From: Zerene cesonia
Taxonomy: Eukaryota > Arthropoda > Insecta > Lepidoptera > Pieridae
Assembly (NCBI RefSeq): GCF_012273895.1
Contig: NC_052121.1
Span: forward strand, 8,085,624 to 8,149,623
Direction: 5' to 3'
Length of the DNA: 64,000 nt
In this document: piece after piece, positions 11,497 to 22,994 of the stretch
How positions within the stretch are numbered: position 1 is the first letter of the stretch
Layout of the letters: every line of letters starts with the position of its first letter
Notes under the pieces: generated by a model
The model's database searches: none
Told to the model about the DNA's origin: nothing
What the model saw: only the letters and a program-made list of their open reading frames with translations
Made by a program: the position numbers and the translations under genes

Positions 11497-12496
11497 NNNN
11501 NNNNNNNNNNNNNNNNNNNNNNNNNNNNNNNNNNNNNNNNNNNNNNNNNNNNNNNNNNNNNNNNNNNNNNNNNNNNNNNNNNNNNNNNNNNNNNNNNNNN
11601 NNNNNNNNNNNNNNNNNNNNNNNNNNNNNNNNNNNNNNNNNNNNNNNNNNNNNNNNNNNNNNNNNNNNNNNNNNNNNNNNNNNNNNNNNNNNNNNNNNNN
11701 NNNNNNNNNNNNNNNNNNNNNNNNNNNNNNNNNNNNNNNNNNNNNNNNNNNNNNNNNNNNNNNNNNNNNNNNNNNNNNNNNNNNNNNNNNNNNNNNNNNN
11801 NNNNNNNNNNNNNNNNNNNNNNNNNNNNNNNNNNNNNNNNNNNNNNNNNNNNNNNNNNNNNNNNNNNNNNNNNNNNNNNNNNNNNNNNNNNNNNNNNNNN
11901 NNNNNNNNNNNNNNNNNNNNNNNNNNNNNNNNNNNNNNNNNNNNNNNNNNNNNNNNNNNNNNNNNNNNNNNNNNNNNNNNNNNNNNNNNNNNNNNNNNNN
12001 NNNNNNNNNNNNNNNNNNNNNNNNNNNNNNNNNNNNNNNNNNNNNNNNNNNNNNNNNNNNNNNNNNNNNNNNNNNNNNNNNNNNNNNNNNNNNNNNNNNN
12101 NNNNNNNNNNNNNNNNNNNNNNNNNNNNNNNNNNNNNNNNNNNNNNNNNNNNNNNNNNNNNNNNNNNNNNNNNNNNNNNNNNNNNNNNNNNNNNNNNNNN
12201 NNNNNNNNNNNNNNNNNNNNNNNNNNNNNNNNNNNNNNNNNNNNNNNNNNNNNNNNNNNNNNNNNNNNNNNNNNNNNNNNNNNNNNNNNNNNNNNNNNNN
12301 NNNNNNNNNNNNNNNNNNNNNNNNNNNNNNNNNNNNNNNNNNNNNNNNNNNNNNNNNNNNNNNNNNNNNNNNNNNNNNNNNNNNNNNNNNNNNNNNNNNN
12401 NNNNNNNNNNNNNNNNNNNNNNNNNNNNNNNNNNNNNNNNNNNNNNNNNNNNNNNNNNNNNNNNNNNNNNNNNNNNNNNNNNNNNNNNNNNNNNNN
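11497..12496. other. assembly gap 1 (1000 N)
   Basis: Exactly 1000 N, a placeholder length, so the true size is unknown. Open frames read across it are artefacts. Confidence 0.98.
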
Positions 12497-12871
12497 GAGG
12501 ATGTGAAGATTAAAGGAATCAACAATAGAAAGCAATTTATTAGAACGAGAGTCATTTTTTAGTAAACAAGTGTTGCTCGATTACTCTATAGGTTTTTCAA
12601 CCAATTGTCGTGACTGTTATTTCTATATGATAGGAAATTATTGTCTTTAGGTCCCATAACTCATTTTAGAATCTGGAATGGTATATCGTCCCAGAGATGT
12701 CGGTGACAATATTTAGTAATGTTATCCTGTTTAAGGAAGAATAATAAATTTGCTTATCTTAACTTTTCAATTTACCCATTTTCATAATAGATATATTATT
12801 TTCTATAACTGTAGATACCGTAAAAATTGTATCCAGGGCCCTTTAAAAGAGTTTTACTGCTAAAAATGTAA

Positions 12872-13092
12872 ATCCTACTAATATCATAAACGCGTAAGTT
12901 TGTATCTATGGATGGATGTATGTATGTATGGAAGTCTCTTACTCTTTTACGCAAAAACTGCTGAACCGATCGCAATGAAATTTGATATGTAGATATCTGG
13001 ACAGCTGAAATAACACAATATAGGCAACTTTTTATCCCGAAATTCCTACAGGATACAGACTTACGCGGGTGAAACCGCGGAGCGCAGCTAGT
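12872..13092 (+). repeat. Helitron/Lep1-like short element (family A)
   Basis: Runs ATCATAAACGCGTAAGTTTG, GATATCTGGACAGCTGAAAT, GCAACTTTTTATCCCGAAAT, TTACGCGGGTGAAACCGCGG and ends GCGCAGCTAGT. It includes a short ATGT-type tandem run near 12910-12930. Confidence 0.7.
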
Positions 13093-13442
13093 AAAATCTA
13101 AATCAAAACATTATTAAAACCTCTCTCATAAAACACGAAGCACTTAAGGTTTTCGTATGTAAAATGGCAACTCTGTTCTCAAAGATGACACAAAAGTAAT
13201 TTCTCATACAGACACAGAGGCAAGTACATTTATTTCCATCAAAGTAGCTATAAATTAAATGCAGTTGCGGAAAACATAATCGTTGTTTGCTAAAACATTG
13301 TGAGCTTAACTGTAGGAGTGAGTGAGCCAGGATACACTTTAATCCGAGGTAGCTTCGTAGTTAAGATTTGTTCAGGGACGTATTCTATGAACTAAAAGCC
13401 CAGCATTGAAACATTAACCAGAATGTTATCTATAACTACCTT

Positions 13443-13616
13443 AATATTTTCTTGTGTTTGATTTTACGCGAGTACTTTACGATTGTACGCGGATTTTAAA
13501 CGCGATTTATTCATTATATTATTAACCCGACGTTTCGAACACTTTACAGCGAGCGTGGTCAGTCTCCCCGTGACCGCGTGACGCGTTTAAAATCCGTTAA
13601 AAAGCTTTTAATTTCT
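13443..13616. mobile_element. MITE-like inverted-repeat element, copy 2
   Basis: GATTTTAAACGCG at about 13492 is answered by CGCGTTTAAAATCCGTTAA at about 13581. The right end (TTAAAAAGCTTTTAATTTCT, then AAAT) is the reverse complement of the left end kept in copy 1 at 10714. Together the copies imply terminal inverted repeats of roughly 37-39 bp around a core containing CCCGACGTTTCGAACACTTT. No ORF; non-autonomous. Confidence 0.55.
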
Positions 13617-13671
13617 AAATATAACTACCTTGCTTATTGCTAATAACGTTCTTTATTATATTATCAGTCAC

Positions 13672-13892
13672 ACTATAATATAACCGTCATAGATATAGAG
13701 GCAGGTAGAATGCATAAACTTATTGATTTTTAGCTGAAGAGTTTGTTTGTTTGAACGCGGCAATGTCAGGACCTATTGAATCGATTTCCAATATTCTATC
13801 ACCCTTGGATGTGTAGGTACGTGATCTCTATTTGCTTATAGGCTAACTCTGTACCACGAATGAAGTCAAGGCGAATTACTGGTAGTTTATAA
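13672..13892 (+). repeat. degenerate interspersed repeat (family C-like)
   Basis: AAGAGTTTGTTTGTTTGAAC, ATTGAATCGATTTCCAATAT and CTAACTCTGTACCACGAATG follow the order of the copies at 2095-2276 and 31455-31612, with an extra segment at the start. Ends are uncertain. Confidence 0.45.
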
Positions 13893-15837
13893 AATATTGT
13901 GTTTCTTTGTGGCCTCTTGATATTGCTCTTCAGTACTTCCCTTTCTTAAGCAATTATAGAAGAAGAAACGGTTTGATATAAAATTGCTTTTTAAATGATA
14001 CTTGACTATTTAAAAAAATACGTATTCTAAATTCTATATTTGAACTCTCCTGTAATTACAAAATTAAAATAAAGTGAAGACAAGATAATACTGGTTAAAT
14101 AAATAAATTTTAGAGAGATTCCTCCGTATAATTCGTTTTGTATATTCTTTCTCTTTAACACGCTTTTATAATCTTCACCGGTATATGTTTATTAAAATAT
14201 TTGTATGTAACCGATTTCTTTTGATTCACTTAAAATAAAAAGAGTTATTTCAAACCTTGTGCACTTATCAATAATCGGTGACAATACAATAAATTCACTA
14301 GTTTATCTTATTATCCCGATTAGGAAGCCAGAATTAAATAATTTTCTTATACGTGCTCTACGTTCATTCTATAATTAAAATGTGTTTTATTTCACTGTAT
14401 TGTATTACAGTACAGGAATGATAGATTGGAAAATAGCACACTACGCATGCTATAATGTATCATACTATGACCGTAATAATAAATGGATTGGAAATAAACA
14501 AGATGTGCTCTGTGACGGAATGATCTAATAAATACAAATAATACAAATATTTTTTGTCTGACACCTTTCGATCATAGAATCGTAACAAGAAGGTGTCAAC
14601 GTATCATACTATTATGTTACGTTGCAGTGGGTGGAGACCTTTATTCCAAATATTTGTATAATATAAATTTAGATTTTCAATCCCTTCACATATGAAGGTT
14701 TACGCACGCGACTTCGATCGTGAAGTGAAAGATTAGTCCCATGAGAATGAGATGTTACGCCGCGGTATAAAGAAGCCTGGACACAATAATCCGTTGCGAC
14801 ATGAAAGAAAAACGAACAAACACACTTTCGCATTTATAATATTAGTTATCAAGTAAGAATTTTTAATTAGGGAGAAGCAAATCGAGCTAGTGTAATTTGA
14901 TATTTTTAATTCATATTTCGTTGGTATATTGTTAAATTCAATTGGTTTTCCATTCGCAATATCCTCGAGTTCACAAAGAGTTAATTTAGGTGTCAGTTTT
15001 GGGACTGTAAAATAGAGTCAATTAACATCGATTGATGTATACAAGCTGTTTTATTGTGTTTGTCATAATGTAAATAGTTAATCATTAATAATAGTTACAT
15101 TATTTTGGTTCTGAAAAACTATCACGTTGATTTAAATTATGATTTTCGGCTGAAGCAATCTTATTCACGCCGCAATATCACACCGTATTGCGACCAACGC
15201 TATACGAGAACTAATAAGCACTCACAAAGGCAAAGGGAAAACCAGAGATGTGTTGCCAGATACATAAAACAAGTGAGAATATTTAAGAAGTCTATCCACA
15301 TTCCAATCACAATTTCACAACGACACTCAAAATTAATATTATCCAAATGTTCAATTCGATGACTCTTCAAATATTTGCGGCGATTTCCACCCTCTTTCCG
15401 GTGAACGACCAAAATAATACCAATTTCATAATTCGTCACTGAAACGACATTTTTCAAGGTATGTTTGTGAATTATCTCTCTAATTATATTCACAGATGAT
15501 ACTTAAAGTAAGCGGATGACAATTTATTTGCTACTCCTGAGAATTATTCATTGTTATAATAAACCGTCCAAATACACAATATAAAACAATAATATTTTCG
15601 AACGTGGAAAATAAAATGTCGTATTAAATTGCATACATACCTAGCGAGATAATATTATTTTTAATTAATTTCCGACGGTTCCTGGTTCTCTAACGTGCGT
15701 GCAGGAAATATTAAAATTCCTGTATTATAGCCATGAATGCAGGTGTCTGGAATGTATAATATTTAAATAGACTTTGTTCTCCCTGAAAGTCTAGTTGGGA
15801 GACTTCAGTTGCTTTCCAAATATATAATCTTTATAAA
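13893..15837. other. intergenic AT-rich sequence, nothing recognised
   Basis: Open frames at 15105-15362 (+) and 15200-15493 (-) overlap on opposite strands and show no domain or splice context. TTACGCACGCGACTTCGATC near 14700 and neighbouring bases may be a repeat fragment. Confidence 0.45.
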
Positions 15838-16054
15838 ATACTAGACGCTCGTCCCGGCTTCGCCCGGATATCAAGGTTCCTGATTTATACCAAGGGAGCA
15901 TTTAATCGGGATAAAAGGTGTCTTATCACCCAAGTCAGCTCATACCCTCTCTGTACCAAATTTCATCAAAATCATTAGTAGTATTTCAGTAGTTTCAGCG
16001 TGATTGACAAACATACAAACAAACAAACTTTCACATTTATAGTATTAGCGTGAT
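15838..16054 (-). repeat. Helitron-like short element (family B), reversed
   Basis: Starts ACTAGACGCTCGTCCCGGCT, continues GGGAGCATTTAATCGGGATA, ACCCAAGTCAGCTCATACCC and TTTCAGCGTGATTGACAAAC, and ends near TTTATAGTATTAGCGTGAT. This is the reverse of the copies at 3207 and 58828. Confidence 0.75.
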
Positions 16055-19000
16055 ATAGTGAGATATTCATTATTTAAAAACATATCTGTTAACCTAGAAA
16101 ATCATTTGTTAAACCGAGTCAATTCTAACGATCCTCAATAAGTGTCTTTCACAATGGTCTTTTCAATACAAAATCTGTTGTTTTGATATTACAATCACTT
16201 TGTATTATTTGTTTAATACAAAGTGAGAAAGATAGAATGCGCAGACTTTACAGTACTACTTCAAACAACCCGGTAGCGAAATCAGTAAGATTATTGTCCA
16301 ACAACTATTATGTTAAGAAATCACCAAACTACAGAGAGCAAAGAAAAACGTTCGGATAGATACAAAAGACTTTCTCATACAATGGAGGAAAATGTCTCAA
16401 ACACAAATTCGCAAATCCCTCTTTTTATGAGGGGTCGACTTGACATTGAACATGGCATGTCTTTGTGCCGTCTGATTATAAAGAAAAATCCGATTTACAG
16501 CATCCTCCACGCGAAATTCCGCAGAAATCTGTTGGGCAAACGCGCGTGAGATTGTTTGAAGCCAATTGTATCGGCATGTAAATAAAACAGATGTGAATAT
16601 ATAGTTTTATTGCTTTCCGTGAAAACGAATATCTATAGTTCGGATATAGTTTATTTCGTTACGTATGTAAACAAGTTTATGAGGCGCATCTGTGTTTTAT
16701 TTTTTATTTATTTTGCCAAGCATAATAGAACTGTAAAAATAGATGATATGACATTAATTATTCTCATTTCTTTGTGATAACCTGGAAACATGTCGTGACA
16801 TAACTATGTAAATACAATTAAATTCATTACCCAAAGAAGCTGTTACCGTCAGACAAACTGAAATGTGAATACATTAAAACTTTCTACACGAAATCGCATT
16901 GAATTCGTACCATATTATCAATTCTAAGATCTGTCACCTATAATTAGCGTACTCTGAGTAACTTCTAAGGAGAAGCTGAGTGAAATTCAGACGCTCCATG
17001 CGATGATTAGACGTTTGTTACTTGCATTATGTTGGGAATCGAGTTAAGCTGATAGAGAGAATGCTACCACTAGAAATCAGGATGTACGAGTGAACTAATT
17101 AATAGGCTGCATTGTTAATGCGAATCCCATTTATAGAAAAATATAATAAAGATAACAATATGTTTAATCATATAACAAAGTTATCTTTATATACTATCAA
17201 AAAATTATAAACATGTCATTAAATAACTCGTTACTATATCATCAAGTTAGTTTTATGTATTGTTGAATTGTAATTAAATACAAAACCGCATTTGAAATTC
17301 TTAGCTAACATAGTTGGTTATTGTTAGCAATTCTTTGAATGAGAGCTCTAAAATGAGGAATGAGAGATGAGGAACATACTGCTTAAAAGACTAATTTTAT
17401 TCACCATCCCCAAAAAAAAATTAAATTAAAAAAATCCATAACTATTCGAGAGCTAACTGCTTAAGACAGCACAGGATATTCTGTAGGCCTAAATTTTTTT
17501 TTCATTTTACTGTAGTGGTTAAAAAATAAGTGCCTACAGTGCCGTTTTGGGTACATCATTCGATCGTTTTACTGGTTGATTTAGATCTTTTAAATTTTAA
17601 AGTGCTATTAGGAATCTAAACCGAACCATACATACTTCTTTTTCATACATTTATCTAGGCCTATATTTTACTAGCCGACGTTCCCTAAAATGGAGGTTCT
17701 ATTTGTAGCGTAGGATTTCTTAAACCGTCAGTGGAGCGCTCAGTCCAATAAAATGTTATGACCACCTGTTATTGACACGTTATATAGGACGATACTATAC
17801 AATTAGTTTTATTAACTGACAAGTGAGTTAGATATGATACGATTTGTTCACACTTGCAAAAACCTCAAGTAAATAGACAATATTCAGAGCGCAGATACAA
17901 CATACAGAATTGATACTGTAAAGCAAAATAGATTAAATTATTTTGGAATCGATAACTTTAACAGAAACTCAAAGTGAATCTTTACCTAAATGTTATAACA
18001 TCTAAGGTTTATTACTAACGCCATTCATACACCTTTTCAGTTTAGAATTAAAGGGTTCCTCTATTAAATAGGTACATGATTGACGAATGAATATATCATT
18101 CAATCCTATATATCCAATAATTGAGACCAGTAATCCGCAAATAAAACAGCAGTGAATTAAAATTGATTACGAATTTTCAATTCGAATTGATTAATATCAC
18201 AATAGGTACTCTAAGGTAAAGTAATATAAAATTAAATTAAATAAGAAGATATCCCCCTACTTCATTTAATTTTGGGCGCCATTTTGGATTTGATACATGT
18301 CTAATGTCATTGTTTATAGTAGATATTCTTTTAGCTTCTTTTTCTTGTTAATGTAAAACACTTTAAATTTTAAATTAAACCTAGCTTAATAAATCATTAC
18401 CGAATAATTCAACTTTTCAACAAGACAAAAACCAAATTTAAATTCTCTGTTCGGAAGCTACACACAAACATTTTAAGACAGTTTAAAGTACTAGTTAATA
18501 AGCACGCATAACCTAAAAATACGCTAATACTGTAAACATCGATTTTAATAACTATAAATATTTATAATCCCCTTTTACTCTAATCTTACACTTCCTCTTT
18601 AAGCCAGCTGTTTTAACTTCTTTGCCCTCTATAATAAATCCATTAATGGCTTTTAAAATAATTTAGTTTCCAATTATTGCTGAGGATAATTATAAATATT
18701 CATAAAGTTTTAATGTAAAATCAGAATTGGCTAAATGGAGTTATTGTGTTTGTTAGCTATATTAATTATTATGAGTAACAGTCAATTGCGTCGCAACGAA
18801 ACACGCCATTTCCTAGAATTATTTTCTATAAAATCGACTATAATGACATATTAAGTTAGATTATTATGAAATGTCTACTCTTATATTGATTTATTTTTGG
18901 TAAAAAAGTTTTTATACAACTAGTTAGAATATTTAAAATATGGAATAACTACGTAATTTGTATGTAATTATATGGAAAATACTAAGTACCTACGGGAATA

Positions 19001-20755
19001 TGATTTCCTGCCATATAGCATCATGTCATATAAATCATCAACGAGGATTTTGAAATTTTCATTATAACATTTTTATAAGTTCTCAGATTATATAATAACA
19101 TTTATACTGCATTTGCTATTTTAATTTATAAATGCAGAGAGAATAACATGCGGTATTTCATATTTTCATAAGCTCTGAGAAAACACCTACGACATCAGGG
19201 ATTTGATCCGTAATTTCGGTTTACCAATCCCAATATGATTTCAACAGCACTATTAACACGCTTATCACCACAAATTATAGTTCATTTTCCTGTATCAAAT
19301 GCCGGTAGGTATGGATTTAGGGAGTCCACACAATTAGCCTGATGACTCGCGTTGACGAATTAGCCCACGATTCAACGAATGCCCGTTGATTTATATTGTA
19401 CTGTTTAATCTGTGGTTAGTTCATTCTGGATAGTATTAATACTGGAAAATTCAAACAAACCGCTTGATTTATTATATCCGTATGATAATTATAATACAAA
19501 TTACGGTGGAATAGGAAATTAAAATAGCATAATTCAAATATGAGATGTTATAATCATATATTTTGTTTTTATAAATAATGATGACGAACCTACCATAACT
19601 CTAAAGAAACAAAACTAGCCTATAAGAATAAAATCAATTGTCTTTTTGTAGATACTTGACATACCCATACTTCTAAAAACTCATTCATTTACAATCTATC
19701 AATTCTTTTGTAAAATCGTCGCTTTGTTCAACTCATATCCAAATATGTACATTGTAAGTAAATCAATTGATAAAAACCGCGTTAATTGTTCATAAGTCTC
19801 TCCCAAGCCTGAAATAAGTGTAACAATTTATTCGAAACAACCAAAGTGAGTAGGTGATGTTAATGGGCAAAGTTCTGAGTGTTAGTTGCCAGCATATTAG
19901 TTGCTTTGCAGTTGCTATATTCATGTGTGTCTTTAGTCCTCATTCCCTGGTTGCATAAACTTCAAGCTGTGCTGCACTAGGTTCTGATTAGTAGATCCTT
20001 TTACACTTGCGAATTTACATTCTGTCATTAACTTAGTTATTATCTTATACTAGCTCAGGCGAACTACCACTTCATTTGTTATAGCGTTAAAAAAACCTTT
20101 CCTTACATCGGAATGTATATAACGGATTATATAATCACCTTTTCGAATTTAAATATCCATTGAAATATATACCTACAAATATGAACTATTATAATTACTT
20201 TGTTATTATAATATTTGAGTAAAGACAATGTTTCTTATAAAATATATAAAGTCTATTAGGTAATAATAATAAAAAATTGCTTAACTAAAACAAAATGATC
20301 ACAGATAATATTAAACTAGCAAGCGATCGTTTGATCTGTCCAATTGAACAGGCGACGGAGAATTAATTTTGCTTAGATTGTTAATAATTGGAAAATGCCC
20401 TCGAAAATATCATTTGCCGAAGATCAATAAATGTTTACGCTGCACTTAATTAAACCTCGAGTTTTCCAATTAGTTGGAAAATTGATGATCGTAATTAAAA
20501 AATATAATTTGCTTTATATTAATTGCCTTTTAAACATTGTGGTTATAAATTAAAGGGAAGAATAGTTAATAACAATATTAAAGTATATAGGCACATATAC
20601 ATATATGAACATACAGATTATTACAAACAACTGAAAATGTATAGTGCGGTTTTAGGTCCTAGTCCAGCATATTTCGGTAAATGCCATATTAAAGGCATGC
20701 ATGCGGTGTTCGAACTTTTGGAAATATACCTATTTTTAGAAGTAAATTAAATGGT
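16055..20755. other. intergenic AT-rich sequence without recognisable genes
   Basis: The 79-codon ORF at 16310-16549 is less AT-biased than its surroundings but matches nothing I know and has no clear splice context. A TAATTA-rich block lies near 20300-20510 and is described in the findings. Confidence 0.5.
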
Positions 20756-20759
20756 CAGA

Positions 20760-20925
20760 ACTTGACAAAATTTCAATGCGATATACAAAAGAAAAATACC
20801 GAAGACACCAGCTTTCGAATAAAAAAAATCATAAAAATCGATCACCCAGCGGAAAACTCAAACACATAAAGCCCAAAAAAAGAACAGTCGTATTGATAAC
20901 CCTCTCCATTTTTTAAGTATTTTGA
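20760..20925. repeat. LINE-tail type repeat (ATCACCCAGCGG / GATAACCCTCTCC)
   Basis: ATAAAAATCGATCACCCAGC, then AACAGTCGTATTGATAACCC and TCTCCATTTTTT, follow the order of a very common lepidopteran retroelement 3' region. A shorter relative with CGGTTCACCCAGTCG lies at 57765-57842. Confidence 0.6.
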
Positions 20926-22641
20926 AAATTCTGTGTTTAATAGAAAGTCCACTATTAGAAACTGACCAAGATTTCGTTTTTTTTTTAATTATTACCACAT
21001 ATTAAAATAATGTAACAAACTGATTAATATGTCCTGTAAGGTGAATTTTTTTTCGACACGAACATTCGGGAAGTCCATACCAAAATTTAATTGCTTACTA
21101 AAAATGCTATTAAAGGCTAGTGTAATTCATTTTATGTGTAACTAATTTTAATGTATTACATACCTTGTAAATATTAGTCGTGAAACGACGCTTAAAAAGG
21201 TTATCCACAGTCCTCTTTTAATTAACTCTCATAACAATGATTATATCTAGTCCATTACAGTATCCCGTTATTATAATATCATTTCGACCACATAGCACAC
21301 GATCGAGTTCTGTATAATTAGTTAGCATGTAATTGCAGCTCATTAGTACCCGCATTCGTAATTAACACGTTTGCTCTTTTGAAGGAAAACCTCGAAAGTC
21401 CTCATGGATGTTTGTTATATGTCTGTATTATAGTTCTTTCTCTATTAGCCTTCGTCTTTTATAAGAATTTTTTCAAATGAATTGTTTGGTAAGATAATTC
21501 ATTGTCACAATCAGAAAGTTTGGTTATGTGAAAATAAAATAATCACAGTGTTTTATAGCTTTTAGGAGTTGGACATTCAATGTTTCATGCCACAGGCTTA
21601 TTATTCTAAGGTCACAATTAAATACAAAATTGTTTTAATAACTTAAAACAATAAATTAAATTAACATTGCAATTATAATGATGGTGTGTTACAAATGCAG
21701 AATTTCTCGAGAATTATAAGAGTAATAGGAACACTTCGAATTGCTATTAAAATAAACGCCCGATAATAGGTTCCGGTGAACTTTGAATCGTTTTTATGTT
21801 TTCAAGTTTTAATTAAAATTCTTTTGAGAATATCTAAAAGTCGAATTTAAAGGAGTGTCTTAATTATCTATATTGCGGTTCATTAGCATCTTAATTCATA
21901 ATCAGACCACTTTGATTATTTCGATTAAGTTTCATTAGTAGCCAAAGATTTCGTTATCAACTGCGATCAAGATGGAGTAATTTTTAACCGACGTTTCGAT
22001 GCCAATAACTCATGCAAACAAACTCTGTAAATTAATAGGTAAATTTTATTAATGATATTTCCAATTAATTCCTTTTATTGCTCACTTGGATTTATTAATA
22101 ATAATAAGGTTGTTAATATTTTCGTTAAATTAGTAGATATTCAAAGCACAAATCACAGATCATCTATTGAAAACGTAATTCTCTACATGTATAGAAAATA
22201 TTATAATATACACTATAAGTATATATACCTCTATTCCACTGACCCGGTACAAAAATATATTTTCTGACAAATGTGCTGCGAACATTTCATGTTTACTCAA
22301 AACGAACCTTTCCACCTGACATTTGGTAAGTAATACTGGCCATGTGTTGCTTTACCACTAATATTTTCTGATAAATTTACCAAAAATGATACTTCCCTTA
22401 AGATAAGCTCACCAATAAATATATACAAATATATAGATATGTCTTCTTAAAAAATACGCATAGTACTGTTAATATATATACTAATAATATTAAAGTTTGT
22501 GAGGATGTTTGTATGTTGGTACATCTATTAACACATTGTCATTTCCGAGTTTTTAATCCATATATTTGCTTACAATATAGCAAAATATCATTATTATTAA
22601 TAATTTGTTGCCGTATATCAATTGTGTTTAAATACTCTGTT
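20926..22641. other. intergenic AT-rich sequence, possible regulatory islands
   Basis: No coding exon recognised. Clusters of TAATTA-type homeodomain words occur near 21310-21375 and 21885-21985. Confidence 0.4.
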
Positions 22642-22994
22642 GCATGAATAATTGTCAGTACAGATGTCGCTTTTCATAACTTGTCAAAACTAGTTTAGCT
22701 ATCGAATCATATAAAAAGTCGAATCGGCGCGCATTCGTACGGATTGTGCCTTGGTGTTCGAACGTTGTTTATTCAATGTTCGGCCCAACTACCCTCACTT
22801 TGTTAAAAGTGTTTGTAATTGGCTGATATTTGTTATTAACTGACAGTTTGATCAATTAGGCAGTCGTAAGTGTTTCCTCATTGTATCGCCTTTACAGACG
22901 TGCCGAATCACCGGAGTGATACCACTCTAGACCAGCGTGGCAACTGGACCCCATCGAAGCGGCTGACCCCTCAAGTGTAGTGTTGAATGTTGCA
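22642..22994 (+). mobile_element. candidate solo LTR (BEL/Pao-like)
   Basis: Begins TGTTGCATGAATAATTGTCA, has an AGATGTCGCTTTT phrase, a TATA box (TATAAAAAG at 22710-22718), a GC-richer R-like region (GGCGCGCATTCGTACGGATT) and a U5-like tail (CTCTAGACCAGCGTGGCAAC), and ends near AATGTTGCA. This TG...CA layout fits a retrotransposon LTR of about 350 bp. No pol sequence adjoins it, so it would be a solo LTR. No clear target-site duplication was seen and the ends are approximate. The alternative is a TATA-driven first exon with a donor (CAGTCGTAAGTG) at about 22866. Confidence 0.4.

Noticed and set aside
11431..12555. Long open frames spanning N runs on both strands
   Set aside because: They exist only because N codons are read through; the sequence is unknown. 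The same holds for the frames over 28276-29275 and 52601-53600.
16310..16549. 79-codon ORF with somewhat higher GC
   Set aside because: No family resemblance, no promoter or splice support; could be part of a lncRNA but cannot be supported.
22786..22836. Short ORF MFGPTTLTLLKVFVIG inside the LTR-like block, signal-peptide-like
   Set aside because: It stops after 16 codons, none of the nearby donors joins it in frame to the following open stretch (22899 onward), and an LTR explanation is better.
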